Shown: positions 9,079 through 20,078, numbered from the stretch's first letter. The stretch is 64,000 nucleotides of DNA from Haloterrigena alkaliphila (GCF_017352155.2 NZ_CP071462.1:2542001-2606000), one strand, 5' to 3'. A program made the numbers and translations. The notes: generated by a model not told the origin, from the letters alone.

Positions 9079-12000
9079 CGTTCCTCGGTTCGAGGTGAAG
9101 CTCGTGAGATAGCAGGTCTAGCAGTTCGTCCTTTGCAAACGATTCGGGGTCGTTCTGCTCTACACACCCATACTGGTAGAGGCAGAACGGACATCCGTTC
9201 TCGCAGTTACACTTCGACTCGTCCGGTGAAAACGCCTCACGCATGAGTTCGACGGCGCGTTCGAATTTCTCTCCGTCATCTTGAGTTAGCAGCACGGTGA
9301 TGCCGCTTCCGCCTTCGTCGGAATCGTAGACTAGTGTTCCTTCGTCCTCGATGGATTCTGGAACCTGCCTGACGCTAACGCCGCCGATGTACTGGAGTGC
9401 GACTCGGAGGCCGTGAGCGAAGCCGTGTTCGAGTTCTTCGCTGTCGAAGCGTATCCGGGCCGCCTTCGTAGAGAACTTCGTTGCGGGCCGGACAGCCTCG
9501 CTCTCATCGACGGGATGTTCGACGTTGTTCGTACAGTATGCCGAGTCTCCGGTTTTCGCGATTGCTCCGTTACATCCGTCGACACCGCACATCTCGAACA
9601 CGTTCGGTAACGGGTCTGCTCCACCGTCCTTGTAGGTCGCCCAGTATTTGCTCGTCGAGGCGAGTAGCGTGACGTCACCGTACTCGAACTGTCCGTGGAC
9701 GGTCCCGTTTTCGTCGACGATGTCCCGGGAGAACGTCGCCTCGAACGAATCGCCGGCATCGGTTTCGACGGGAGCGTACGTGCTCTGGGGTTCCGTATCG
9801 TTCTGGTAGACCGTCGAGGGTTGAAGTTGCTGGGTACTCGGCGTCGAACTGAGCGGGAGATCGTGCTGGTACGCAATCACTCTTTCCGGGACCTGAGTGA
9901 CGAGCGGCTTCAGTCGCGTCCCGCACGACTCGCAGTTGGAAGTGTCGCTATCGTACTCGGAAGCACACGTCGGACAAATAGCCGCATCTTCGAGGTCGTC
10001 AGTGATGCGTGCGGATTCCAGCGGCTCCCAGTACACCTGTGTCACGACGTAGGTCTCGCTGTCGTAGAGATACGCAGCGCCAGGATGGAGTTCAGAGAGA
10101 GCGATGCGGCGCTCGCGTGACCCGTCGCTGACGTGCTCGAAGTCTTCACCGACGAGTTGGTAATCGACCGAGCTACCAACCGACCGCAATCCGAACGCAG
10201 CAGGACTCTCCCGGTTCAGATAGCTACCGAAGTCCATGTCCTCAAGTCGGTCGAGATAGTCGTTCAGTTGGTCGAGTTGACGCTCGACCTGCTCTCGCTG
10301 TTCTCGTAGGCGGCGCTTTTCGTCGCGGTCGCGAGTATTCCGTTCTTCTCGCCGTAGATCGCTTACTTCCTCGTCAAGTTCATCGATGTCGTCGTAGATG
10401 TCGTCTTGCTGGTCGCGATAGAGATCGACGATAGTCTCCTCGAAGCTCTGTTTGTCCTCGGTTCCGGCGAGGATCCCTTCGACGAGGTCCCCATGCTTAT
10501 CGAGAACCGACTCGACGACACCGTCACAGTCGTTACGCTGACACTCCCCGCCGTAGCCAGCGGCGTGCTTTCGGCCACACGCTGAACAAACGCTGAACGA
10601 CAGGAGGTCCTCCAACCACTGCTCGATTTCGTCCCGGTTCTCGTCGAGGAGCCTCCGAAGTGCTTCAAGCGGAGCATCATCGTTCCAACTCTGGACTTGG
10701 AAGTTCGTGGACGAAAGCACCCCGGTGAACGTCATCACGTCGTTCGGTCGGGGCTCCGTTCGCGGTACTGGCTCGTTGCCACAGACGATGAGGTCTTCGA
10801 GACCGCTCTGTTCGCGGCGCCATGGGACCCATCGGGTCGTCGCAGCCCAGTCGAGGACGGCCCACGAAAGCGACTGGTGGAGCACTTCGTGGTTCACCTC
10901 GTTGAGCGGAACCTGCTGGGGGTCGGCCGCGATGAGTTCCTCTGGGTGTTCGTGGTAGTAGTAATCGATGGGGTTCCGCTGGCTGACCGAGTGAATGAGG
11001 GAATTGCCCGAAGCCCGACCCGCACGTCCGATTCGCTGAAGATACGAGTTGGCGTTCGGCGGGGTCCCGTACAGGAGGAGCGTGTTGAGGTCGCCGATGT
11101 CGACACCTAACTCCATCGCCGGCCCAGACGAGAGGAAGTGTGGATACCGCCCCTGTCGGAACTGGTACTCCAGTTTTCGCCGCTCGTCGCGGTCGGTCTC
11201 ACCGTAGTATGCCCGCGCGAGCAACATCATCGGGTCGGACGTCGAAACCTGTTGAGCAGTCAGGGAGTAGTGGGAGTGAGAGAACTCCGACCGGTCCTCT
11301 ATCGTCGTTCCGAACTCGATGACATCATCCGGTGCGAGCCCTAGAGTGACTTCGAGCGAGGTCGCGTATTCCTCTTGGCTCGGACTGTAGTTCGTCGGCG
11401 TCACGTTGTCGACGACCGCACATTCGACCGCATCTTCGTCGACCATGACGAACCGACTCCCCTCCTCTTCGACGCGACGTAGAATACCGCGATCGACGAG
11501 GGAGTCGAGATGGTCGTGTCCGTTCTCGATCTCGTCCACCAGATTCGGCTCATAATGGTGGTTCTGACCGATTGCCTCTACGAGTAACTCACGCTCGCCC
11601 TCGCTGAGCTCGTCAAGTCCGGCGTCCAGCCGAACGTCGACCAGCCCCTCGTCGCTAAGCTGGCTACTGCGGTAACGCTGACTGTACTTACCTTCAAAGA
11701 CGCGAGATAGCAATTCTTCTGTCAGGTATTCGTCGACCGACTGGTCGTAGCCGGTCAGATGTTCGTACATCTGCGGGGCGTTACCGTCCTTACCGACTAA
11801 TTGCCCTTCGTACTGGTGTGCATCGTCTACTCCGCACTCCACGACGTCGGACAGTGTTGCCCAACCCGATTCGTCAGCCTCCGAGCTGACGCTATCTACG
11901 AACAACTGGTCGAAGAAGAACGACTCTTCGGGTTCGCGGAAGTTCCGCTCGAGTTCCTTCATGTCGGACTGGCTGTCCGCGAACGAGAGCATCTTCGATT

Positions 12001-14521
12001 CTCCGAAGGTACTGGGATCGTCACGATCTGCCAGTGAACGCAACAAATAGCGCCCGCTCGTCACAGCAGCATTGGCCGGACCACGGAGCATCGAGTCGTA
12101 TCGCCGGTTCTTCGCGTAGGTTTCTCGCCGATCTTCGTGGTAACACGGCAGTCCGCCGGAGAAGTTACTCGCTTCCCTGATTCGTCCGTTATCGTCTACC
12201 ATCCGAAAGTTCCCGTAGCCCTTCGCCCGGCGGCTAATCTCGGGATCGTCGCAGTTGCAGTTGTGTGGACCGTTAGGAAGGAACTCGTGCCCGCAGGACT
12301 GACACTCGTCGACCATGTTGATGTCGAACAGCGCGGATCGAACGAGTTTCCGTTTATTGCAACTGCACGACGCGGGTGGATTACCGAAATACACTTCGTC
12401 GCACCCGGGGTCGCTGCACGTCCATCCGAGGAACCGTTTGGGCGTGAGTTCGCCGTCACAGTCGTCTGTAGTGCACTCCTGTCCCTCCGGATCTTCATAG
12501 ACTTCTCCACACTCGGTGCAATACTGAACATCTTCGTCTGCAAGCGGCTCTAACGCAGTGGAACGGCAGGAATGACATTCGGGTTCCCGTGCTTCCTCGA
12601 CCGTGAGTTCGCCGTCACAGTCTGGGTTGGTGCAAACGTGCTTCTCCATCGAATCGTCGAGGACCATCGAGGCGTCGCAGTCGGGACAGTCATGCTGATG
12701 GTCAATCTTCTGACGCTCGCCACAGTCCGTACACTCGTAGTACGGTCGCCAGTAAACTCGAACCATCTCCGGTGTTTCGCCGTCGATGGTCTCACACTGA
12801 CATTCTCTCCGTTGGAAATACTCGAAACGGCCTTCTTCCGACGTGACGGTATGAGGTGCGAGGCGCTCACAGTTTGGACAGAACCATGATTCAAGCGACT
12901 CTTCACCACACTCGTTACACAACGAGAGTTTCGTCACGAAGTGGTGGCCGCACTCAGTACAGGACGACTGCGGGGTGTCGTAGACTGTCCCACAGTTAAT
13001 ACACGTGTAGTAACCGTCGAGCGGCCAGCTGAACAAGTGGGCGCGGCGCTCGAGAATGCCCGACACCTCGCCGATAGTCATGAAGTTCGCTACGACTGTC
13101 TCCGCCTGGGACTCAGAAAGCCCAGCCTCGTCGATCAGGCGGCCCCGAAGACCGACTGGCCGAAGTGGGGTCTCACGGAGCGCCGCGTAGATCCCGCGGA
13201 CGAACTCAAGGGGCCCACCTTCGTCCTCGACTAAATGTTCGTAGAGCGCATCATCAACGTCCTCACTACCATCCTTTACGGCAGCTGCGTCAAGTGCTTG
13301 CCTCGCGGCATCGGTGTCCCCGGCACGTAACTCCTCTTCGCTCATTTCTGCCGAAACAAATTCGTCGGGGATGTCGACGGGGAACGGTGCGTCGAGGGTA
13401 CGCTCGTCTTCTTCGACAACTTCGATGTCAGGGTCGACGAACGGATTGATGCGCTGGAAGACCGTCCGTTTGTTCTCCACGGTCGCCGACGCACCGACGA
13501 TGGTGAGATCGTCGTCTGCCTCACTCTCGTACCCGTTGAGTTCCTGCCGCTCTCGAATATACCGGCGCATGAGCGTCGACGTGAACGAACCGAAGAGTTC
13601 GGAATACTCGTGGATCTCATCGAACACGAAGTATTTCGGCTCGGCGACGAAGCGCTGCTGTTCCTCGTCACCGTTGACGTTGAAGAGCCTGTAGTTGATC
13701 GTGTCTGGGTTCGTCAACAGGATGTCCGCTGGCGATTCGACGATGGCGTCACGAGTGACCTTGATGAAATCGAACGTGAGGTCGTCCTCGTGTTCCACCA
13801 TCGGTTCGACGACGAACGAGTCGTCGTCACGCTGCCTAACCGTCAGCGACGAATCACACTCGTCGCACGGGCAGTCGAAGTATTGGAACGTGGTCTGGAG
13901 GTACGCGAGTTCGTCGGGGTCGCGACGCTTAGTGTCACCGTCGTAGATACCAACGGTCACTTGCTCGTCCAACGATCGATCTCGATTGAGCGTGAAGAGG
14001 TAGTCGATCAATCGCTTCAACTGGTCCTGTGCGAGTGCTTTTGTCGGGTATGTGAGGACGCACTTGACGCTGTCTGGTGGATGGTCGCCGTGCTGACCCG
14101 CTTTTGCCTCAGTAATGAACTGAAGGATAGGGATGAGCCATCCCTCGGTCTTTCCCCGACCCGTACTTGCGGTCAGGAGCGTGTGGTGGTCCTCGAGAAC
14201 CGATTCGACCGCTGACTCCTGAAATTCATACAGGGATCGGAACCCGGCCTCAGAGAACGTTTCGGTGACATCGTCGTGGAGGCCTTGGTTACTGGCGAAC
14301 GTCTCCCAAGAGGTGTCGCTCATCCGTGGAAGGTCCAGCACCTGGAGGAAGGGGCCTTTCGTCCGGATGAACTCAGGAAGGTCCTCCTCCAGTGACTCGC
14401 CAGACCCGTCGTGGTACCGCGAGACGAGGTTCTTGACGGCTCGCTGTGGTTGGGAGCCGGCGTAGTGTTCAGCGTACGATTCGCGCATCGAGTTCGCGAG
14501 TTCGAGTGGGTCGAAATCCAT
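9071..14521 (-). CDS. dpdJ: giant DEAD/DEAH helicase with zinc ribbons and DUF1998-type end (second DpdJ copy)
   Basis: 1816 aa from ATG 14521; an in-frame TTG three codons upstream is less likely. Motif I TASTGRGKTEGW (about 117-128), TNPDTINYRLF, motif II FDEIHEY, motif III GASAT, then motifs V/VI as ELGVDIGD and YLQRIGRAGRASGNS. Between the RecA lobes lies a roughly 280-residue block with many CxxC pairs (zinc ribbons). A charged coiled coil (EVSDLRREERNTRDRDEKRR) follows. The end resembles DUF1998: SDEGGSGITVLL and CNCENGCPFCLYQYGC. It is a clear paralog of the next gene, 26 bases upstream. Expected role: ATP-driven DNA translocase or helicase for defence. The tandem copy is unusual. Confidence 0.82.
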   Translation of the reverse strand: MDFDPLELANSMRESYAEHYAGSQPQRAVKNLVSRYHDGSGESLEEDLPEFIRTKGPFLQVLDLPRMSDTSWETFASNQGLHDDVTETFSEAGFRSLYEFQESAVESVLEDHHTLLTASTGRGKTEGWLIPILQFITEAKAGQHGDHPPDSVKCVLTYPTKALAQDQLKRLIDYLFTLNRDRSLDEQVTVGIYDGDTKRRDPDELAYLQTTFQYFDCPCDECDSSLTVRQRDDDSFVVEPMVEHEDDLTFDFIKVTRDAIVESPADILLTNPDTINYRLFNVNGDEEQQRFVAEPKYFVFDEIHEYSELFGSFTSTLMRRYIRERQELNGYESEADDDLTIVGASATVENKRTVFQRINPFVDPDIEVVEEDERTLDAPFPVDIPDEFVSAEMSEEELRAGDTDAARQALDAAAVKDGSEDVDDALYEHLVEDEGGPLEFVRGIYAALRETPLRPVGLRGRLIDEAGLSESQAETVVANFMTIGEVSGILERRAHLFSWPLDGYYTCINCGTVYDTPQSSCTECGHHFVTKLSLCNECGEESLESWFCPNCERLAPHTVTSEEGRFEYFQRRECQCETIDGETPEMVRVYWRPYYECTDCGERQKIDHQHDCPDCDASMVLDDSMEKHVCTNPDCDGELTVEEAREPECHSCRSTALEPLADEDVQYCTECGEVYEDPEGQECTTDDCDGELTPKRFLGWTCSDPGCDEVYFGNPPASCSCNKRKLVRSALFDINMVDECQSCGHEFLPNGPHNCNCDDPEISRRAKGYGNFRMVDDNGRIREASNFSGGLPCYHEDRRETYAKNRRYDSMLRGPANAAVTSGRYLLRSLADRDDPSTFGESKMLSFADSQSDMKELERNFREPEESFFFDQLFVDSVSSEADESGWATLSDVVECGVDDAHQYEGQLVGKDGNAPQMYEHLTGYDQSVDEYLTEELLSRVFEGKYSQRYRSSQLSDEGLVDVRLDAGLDELSEGERELLVEAIGQNHHYEPNLVDEIENGHDHLDSLVDRGILRRVEEEGSRFVMVDEDAVECAVVDNVTPTNYSPSQEEYATSLEVTLGLAPDDVIEFGTTIEDRSEFSHSHYSLTAQQVSTSDPMMLLARAYYGETDRDERRKLEYQFRQGRYPHFLSSGPAMELGVDIGDLNTLLLYGTPPNANSYLQRIGRAGRASGNSLIHSVSQRNPIDYYYHEHPEELIAADPQQVPLNEVNHEVLHQSLSWAVLDWAATTRWVPWRREQSGLEDLIVCGNEPVPRTEPRPNDVMTFTGVLSSTNFQVQSWNDDAPLEALRRLLDENRDEIEQWLEDLLSFSVCSACGRKHAAGYGGECQRNDCDGVVESVLDKHGDLVEGILAGTEDKQSFEETIVDLYRDQQDDIYDDIDELDEEVSDLRREERNTRDRDEKRRLREQREQVERQLDQLNDYLDRLEDMDFGSYLNRESPAAFGLRSVGSSVDYQLVGEDFEHVSDGSRERRIALSELHPGAAYLYDSETYVVTQVYWEPLESARITDDLEDAAICPTCASEYDSDTSNCESCGTRLKPLVTQVPERVIAYQHDLPLSSTPSTQQLQPSTVYQNDTEPQSTYAPVETDAGDSFEATFSRDIVDENGTVHGQFEYGDVTLLASTSKYWATYKDGGADPLPNVFEMCGVDGCNGAIAKTGDSAYCTNNVEHPVDESEAVRPATKFSTKAARIRFDSEELEHGFAHGLRVALQYIGGVSVRQVPESIEDEGTLVYDSDEGGSGITVLLTQDDGEKFERAVELMREAFSPDESKCNCENGCPFCLYQYGCVEQNDPESFAKDELLDLLSHELHLEPRNDE

Positions 14522-14547
14522 CGGCGGCAATTTGTGTGGGATGTTGG

Positions 14548-17500
14548 TCAGTCGGTGAGCTGTTCGTCGATTTCGTGGTTCGTGATCGGCTGAATGATCA
14601 CGCTACCGTTGGCGAGGATGTCTCGAAGACGTTCTCGGTCGAACGACCGCTGGTCGTTCCTGACGTCACAGCCGTATTGGTAGAGACAGGACGGACACCC
14701 GTTCTCGCAGTCACAGTCGAACTGATCGCGCATAAGCCCGACTGCACGGTGGAACGCCCGGAACTCTCCGTCCGTCCGTTCGAAGAGGAGTCGCGCGACG
14801 TCGGACCCGCCCTCTTGAGACTCGAAGACGTCTACGTGATCCTCGCCGACATATTCGGCGAGGTCACGAATGTTGACGCCGCCGAGGTATTGCAGCGCGA
14901 CTCGGAGGCCGTGAGCCAACGTGTGCGACAGGTCGCGGTCGTTGAGGTCAACTCGGACACCCTGAGTGTCGTACTGGTATCCAAGGCGAATGAACTCGGA
15001 GTCAGCACCGCGGCCGTTAGGGAAGTGGTCAGGGTCGGCGCTGCACCGACGCTCGTCGTCATCGTCACGATAGATGACGCCTGGACAGTTCTCTTCACCG
15101 CATACCTCGAAGGCTGTCGGCCTCGGATCGACCTCACCGGACTTGTACTTCGTCTTGTAGCTCTTCGTGTGCAGCAGAACCGAGTAATCGCCGTACTCGA
15201 TCGTCCCGAGAGGATCGCCATCGGCATCCTGAAGTTCGAACGTCCGTTCAGAGTCGAACTCGAGTATCGACGTCTCCCGCTCGGCGTACGTGTTCTGGAT
15301 CGGTTTGTTCGGTTCGTCGTGGAGGTAGCGCGCTTCGTCACCTTCTGCGGTCAGTTTGAGGTTGTCGTGGTAGGCATCGACCGAATCGAGTACCGCCAGT
15401 CGGCGTCGCTTGAGCGGTACATCGTTATCGCAATCACACCCGTCAGCGTCGAGGTCGTGCGAGGTGTGGCACGCCGGGCAGACGAGTTCCTCGGCCAGGT
15501 GATCTCCGTCGACGGCTTCGCTCACGGTATCCCGGAGGTCCGAGCTAGCCTTGTCGTCGAGTCGGACGCGCGAGACGGTGTACGTCTCCCCGCCGTCAAG
15601 GTAGGCGGCACCGGGGTGGAGTTCTGAGAGCGCCATCTGCATCGCGCGGCCGCTCCCCTGATCGCCGACGTTCCGGCGGTTGTACCCTTCGTCGACCAGG
15701 GACAGACCTGCCGTCGTGGCGACGCTCCGCATCGAGAAGTCGTATTTGCTTTCACGGGACTCTCTGAGGAAGTCGAAGTAGCTCGCACCACCTAGATCAG
15801 AGAGGTAGTCCTCGAGAACCTCGATGCGGTCCTTGAGGCCCCGGCGTTCGCGCATGATGCGTGCTCGTTCGTCTGACCCGGCCCGCTGCTGGTCACGACG
15901 CAACCGAGAGTTACGTCGTTTCAGGTTGGACAACTCACTTTCCAGTCCCCGTTTGTATTCGCGGTATCCAGTGATGTAGCGCTCGTCAAAGTTCGCGAGA
16001 ACGTCGTCGACAAGGTGGCCGAACTCGCTCTGAGCGTGCAGGATTTCTCCATCACAGTCACTGTTGGTACACGTTTCGCGGTCGTCGTCAGTAGCATACC
16101 GCCGCTCACATTCTTCGCAGTAGCGGTAGTCGAGGAGAGATTCAAGGTAGTCGGCGATGTCTCGTTCATAGTCGTCGACGACTTCGCCGAGTACGTCGAG
16201 TTTTGAGTCGTCGCCACCGAGCGATAGCGTGTCGGCACCGAGGGACATCACGTGGGTCAGTTTACTGGCGTCGTCACGTTCGCTCTCGTCGAGCATGCTC
16301 CGACGGTGATAGGTATCTCCACCATCGATCGACCGCGCGCGACCGTGTCGACTGACGTCCCACGGAATAGTGAAGTTAGCCGCCACGTAGTCGAAGATCC
16401 CCCACGACAGCGAAACGCGTAGGACCTCCTCGTTGTGTTCGTTGAGCGGTACTGGAGTCGGATCGGTGTCGATGAGTTCGTCCGGGTGGTCGTAGTAGTA
16501 GTAGTCGATCGGGTTGCGCTGACTGACCGAGTGAACCATCGAAGAATGGGAGCTGCGCCCCGCACGCCCGACCCGCTGGAGGTACGCGTTCATGTTCGGC
16601 GGCGTCCCGTACAGCAGGAGTGCGTCGAGGTCACCGATGTCGACCCCGAGTTCCATCGTCGGTCCCGAAGAGAGGTGGTGGGGGTAGTTCTCCTCGCGGA
16701 AGAGGTACTCTAACTCCCGACGTTTGCGCTTATTCGTCGCCCCGAGATACTCCTCAGAGATGAGAATCCGCGTCTCTGAGTATTCGGCACGGTGGGCACG
16801 CTGTGTGAACCGGGGATGGGAGGTCGAGGCACGTTCGGCGAGCGACGTTCCGGACTGAACAGTGGACTGCGTATCCAGACCAAACTGGTGCTGGAGCGTC
16901 GTGTAGTACCGCTCAGTATCAGGGTCGAACCGAATACCATCACCGTCGCCCGCAACCGTAACAGCGAGCGCCGACGGATCGAACGAGACGTAGTCATCAG
17001 AGTGCCCGTAGGAGAGGATATTGCGGTCAACCAGTTCGTCGACGACTGCTTCGGCGGGCCTGTCGGGACTCGGATGGTCGAAGTTTGCGACACGATAGTC
17101 ATTGCCCTCGTCGGCGAGTTCGCGGACGATAGCGCGCTCATCACCATCGAGTTCGTCGAGACCTGGGGCAAAGCGGACATCGAGCAGTCCTTCTTCGGTG
17201 AGGGAGCCGTCCCGCTCGCCCAAACGCTGGCTGTAGGTGTGTTCGAGTGCGCGTCGGGTGAGTCGATCCCGAAGCGCGTCATCGTCGTCCCAGCGCTTTC
17301 GGGGCTGATCTTTCAATCGTGACTTCAGGTCAAACTCGACACTCCTCGCGACTCGCGGCGGTTCCAGTGCATCGTTTACCTCGTCGACGATGTTCGCCGC
17401 GTCCTCGAGGACCTGATTAAACGGTGTCCAGTCGTTCCCGTCATTACGGGACGACGCACTTTCGATTAACAGTTGATCGAGAAGGGTCTCGACCTCTGGT

Positions 17501-20076
17501 TCCGAGAAGTCACGACTGAGCTCCTTCATGTCACGATGAGAGTCAGCGAACGACAGGAGCTTCGCCGCCTGTTGGCCCTCCTCGTCGGCGACGCGGCGCA
17601 ACATGTACTGCGAGGTGGTCACCGCGAGATTGCTCGGTCCTCGCATCAGTTCGTCGAACCGGCGGTCAATCTCGTACCGGGCATACGGATGCGGGCACGG
17701 GACAGCCGACGGCTGCGAACTCATCGTGTGAATCCGCCCACTGGTGTCGATCGTCTTGTAGGCCTGATGATGACCGGTCCGCGGATGGATGTCCGGATCG
17801 TCACAGTTGCAGCCCTCGTCGCCGAGGAATGCCGTCTCACACGAACGGCAGTGTTGGTCGTCGTAAATCTCGAAGAGTCCGCGCTTTACGAACGACGATG
17901 AGCCACAGTCGCATTGATCGGGGGAATCATCGAAGAGGATCCGGCTACAATCGTCGCTCCCACAGACCCAGGGAAGGAACCTCGTCGAGGTGAGTGAGGA
18001 ACCACAGTCGACACACTGGTCAGAGGCCTGCTCGGGGTGTTCGTAAGTCGCGCCACATTCCGGGCAATCGAATCGACTCGCAACAGTAGCTAGCCCGAAG
18101 TCGGTCCCGTCACAGTTATCGCAGACTCGCTCAATCTCGTGAGCCGACTCACACTTCGGATTAACGCAGGTGAACGTCTCATCGTCGGTCCTGACGGTCT
18201 TGGAACCGCACTCGGGACAGTCACGGGTCGTCGTTCGCTCGGTTCGGAGTCCACAGTCGAGGCACTCGAGGAACGGCTGGAACGTCGTACGAACCATCTG
18301 GACGACATCGTCGCGCGCTACCTCACATCGGCGGCAGACGTGTTCCTCGTCTTGGTCGATCGTCCCGTGTTCGGTTGGCGTGTACGGCTCTAGTTGGTCG
18401 CAGCCTGGACAGTACCATCCGACAAGGTGTTCGTCGCTACAGTGTCGGCAGTAGGTAGAGCGCGTGACGAAGTCGAACCCACACTCGTTACAGTCGTCCT
18501 GTGGGGAGCGGTACGTTGCGTCACACGATGGACACGTATAGAAGCCGTCGATCGGCCAAGAGAACACGTGACTTCGGTTCTCCAGCATGCCGGAAAACTC
18601 ACCGAGGGTCCGGACGTTCGCCACCAGTTTCGATGCTTCATCGGCGTCGAGATTCAGCGTCGTCGCTAACTCGTCGTGTAGTTGGGACCGCGTGAGTGGC
18701 TCATCGTACAACAACTGGTGGACGTAGCGAACGACCTGTGCGCCGGGGTCGTCCTCGGCTTCAGTGAGGTAATCGAAGAGAGCGTCACTCGCTAGCGTCT
18801 CCCGGCGGTCACGGTCGTAACTCGATGCATCCTCCAGCGTGTAGTCGAACGCATCGAGGCCCGGAACAACGTCGTCCGGCGCGGCCGTCGCACGCAGAAT
18901 GCGGTCGACGGACAGACTGTGCGACGTTAGCTCTTCCGGAACATCGTCCGGAACCTCCCCATCGAGGTCGCGTGGTGACTCACTCACCTGTTTGACGTCG
19001 ACGGCACCGCTAACCTTCTGGAACAACTCGACGTCGTTCTCGACGGTCGCACTGCTCGCGACGAGTTGTAAGTCGTCGAGGCCGCGTTCCTCGCGGAGCG
19101 ACTGGATTCGCTTCATCAGCGTCGACGTGTAGCTCCCGAACAGGCCGTCGTAGGTGTGGACCTCGTCGAAGACGAGGAATTCAGGTTCGTAGACGAACCG
19201 CTCGTGCTCGTCTTCGGCGTTAGTGTTGATGAGTCGGTAGTTGATCGTGTCCGGGTTTGTGAGCAGGATGTCAACGCCGTTCTCGAGGATGTCGTTCTTC
19301 GTTAGCCGCAGGAAATCGAGCGGAACGTCGTGCGGATCATCGTCTTCACAGTGCGCTTTCTCTGGGATGAGTTTGAACCGAGCGCCGGTGTTTCGGATCC
19401 GAACACCACCACCGCAGTCTTGGCATTTGTCGAGTTCGTCATTGTACCCAGGGCACTCGAAGTGACGGAAGGTCGCATTGAGGTACCCTTCGGAGCCTGA
19501 TTCGCCGACATTCCGCGGGGTATCACCGTCGTAAATACCGACGGTGATCTGTTGTTCCGACCGTAGGTGGTTGTTGATGAGGTAGAGGTACTGGAGGAGG
19601 CGCTTCAACTGGTCCTGTGCGAGCGCCTTCGTCGGATAGATGAGCGTGGCCTTGACGCTCGTATCGTCACCCCCGTCACCATGCCGTTTGTCTTCGAGGA
19701 TGCGGTTGAGGATGGGAATGAGCCACGCTTCAGTTTTTCCTCGTCCCGTCGCGGCAGTAATGACGGTATCATCTCCCTCGAGAATGGCCTCGATACTACG
19801 CTCCTGGAAGTCGTAGAGCCGTTCGAAGCCGATCTTCGAGAAAGCCCGGCGGATATGCGGCTCGAGACGTGCCGACCTGGCGAACGCGTCCCACGAACGG
19901 CCGCTCCAGTTCGGGATGTCGAGTGCCTGAAGATAGGGACCGCGCATCCCCGTGATGTCGTCCTCGCCGTCCGCCAGGCGATTAGCGACGCTACGCGCAG
20001 CTCGTCCCCCACGACCGATAAAGTAGTCGTGGTATGCAGCCTGCATTTGTTCCGCGCTGGCGACGGGGTCCTTCAT
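14548..20076 (-). CDS. dpdJ: giant DEAD/DEAH helicase with zinc ribbons and DUF1998-type end, DpdJ-like
   Basis: 1842 aa. Motif I TAATGRGKTEAWL, TNPDTINYRLI, motif II FDEVHTY, motif III ASSATVEN, then ELGVDIGD and YLQRVGRAGRSSHSS. A cysteine-rich block of paired CxxC ribbons separates the helicase lobes (FYTCPSCDATYRSPQDDC and others). The end carries SQEGGSDVARLLF and CDCENGCPSCLYQYGC, the DUF1998-like signature also seen in MrfA-type and DISARM helicases. It follows the DpdI-position gene by 2 bases and precedes a full-length paralog, so the pair could act as a heterodimer or read different DNA. DISARM DrmA/DrmB was considered; DpdJ is preferred because of the neighbours. Confidence 0.82.
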   Translation of the reverse strand: MKDPVASAEQMQAAYHDYFIGRGGRAARSVANRLADGEDDITGMRGPYLQALDIPNWSGRSWDAFARSARLEPHIRRAFSKIGFERLYDFQERSIEAILEGDDTVITAATGRGKTEAWLIPILNRILEDKRHGDGGDDTSVKATLIYPTKALAQDQLKRLLQYLYLINNHLRSEQQITVGIYDGDTPRNVGESGSEGYLNATFRHFECPGYNDELDKCQDCGGGVRIRNTGARFKLIPEKAHCEDDDPHDVPLDFLRLTKNDILENGVDILLTNPDTINYRLINTNAEDEHERFVYEPEFLVFDEVHTYDGLFGSYTSTLMKRIQSLREERGLDDLQLVASSATVENDVELFQKVSGAVDVKQVSESPRDLDGEVPDDVPEELTSHSLSVDRILRATAAPDDVVPGLDAFDYTLEDASSYDRDRRETLASDALFDYLTEAEDDPGAQVVRYVHQLLYDEPLTRSQLHDELATTLNLDADEASKLVANVRTLGEFSGMLENRSHVFSWPIDGFYTCPSCDATYRSPQDDCNECGFDFVTRSTYCRHCSDEHLVGWYCPGCDQLEPYTPTEHGTIDQDEEHVCRRCEVARDDVVQMVRTTFQPFLECLDCGLRTERTTTRDCPECGSKTVRTDDETFTCVNPKCESAHEIERVCDNCDGTDFGLATVASRFDCPECGATYEHPEQASDQCVDCGSSLTSTRFLPWVCGSDDCSRILFDDSPDQCDCGSSSFVKRGLFEIYDDQHCRSCETAFLGDEGCNCDDPDIHPRTGHHQAYKTIDTSGRIHTMSSQPSAVPCPHPYARYEIDRRFDELMRGPSNLAVTTSQYMLRRVADEEGQQAAKLLSFADSHRDMKELSRDFSEPEVETLLDQLLIESASSRNDGNDWTPFNQVLEDAANIVDEVNDALEPPRVARSVEFDLKSRLKDQPRKRWDDDDALRDRLTRRALEHTYSQRLGERDGSLTEEGLLDVRFAPGLDELDGDERAIVRELADEGNDYRVANFDHPSPDRPAEAVVDELVDRNILSYGHSDDYVSFDPSALAVTVAGDGDGIRFDPDTERYYTTLQHQFGLDTQSTVQSGTSLAERASTSHPRFTQRAHRAEYSETRILISEEYLGATNKRKRRELEYLFREENYPHHLSSGPTMELGVDIGDLDALLLYGTPPNMNAYLQRVGRAGRSSHSSMVHSVSQRNPIDYYYYDHPDELIDTDPTPVPLNEHNEEVLRVSLSWGIFDYVAANFTIPWDVSRHGRARSIDGGDTYHRRSMLDESERDDASKLTHVMSLGADTLSLGGDDSKLDVLGEVVDDYERDIADYLESLLDYRYCEECERRYATDDDRETCTNSDCDGEILHAQSEFGHLVDDVLANFDERYITGYREYKRGLESELSNLKRRNSRLRRDQQRAGSDERARIMRERRGLKDRIEVLEDYLSDLGGASYFDFLRESRESKYDFSMRSVATTAGLSLVDEGYNRRNVGDQGSGRAMQMALSELHPGAAYLDGGETYTVSRVRLDDKASSDLRDTVSEAVDGDHLAEELVCPACHTSHDLDADGCDCDNDVPLKRRRLAVLDSVDAYHDNLKLTAEGDEARYLHDEPNKPIQNTYAERETSILEFDSERTFELQDADGDPLGTIEYGDYSVLLHTKSYKTKYKSGEVDPRPTAFEVCGEENCPGVIYRDDDDERRCSADPDHFPNGRGADSEFIRLGYQYDTQGVRVDLNDRDLSHTLAHGLRVALQYLGGVNIRDLAEYVGEDHVDVFESQEGGSDVARLLFERTDGEFRAFHRAVGLMRDQFDCDCENGCPSCLYQYGCDVRNDQRSFDRERLRDILANGSVIIQPITNHEIDEQLTD

Positions 20077-20078
20077 CG

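Noticed and set aside
7102-20076. DISARM-like system (helicase, DUF1998, PLD)
   Set aside because: Both helicases combine helicase and DUF1998 regions, and the DpdH/DpdI/DpdG-type genes plus dpdA fit a Dpd island better; no DrmMI/MII methyltransferase was seen. A profile search would settle it.
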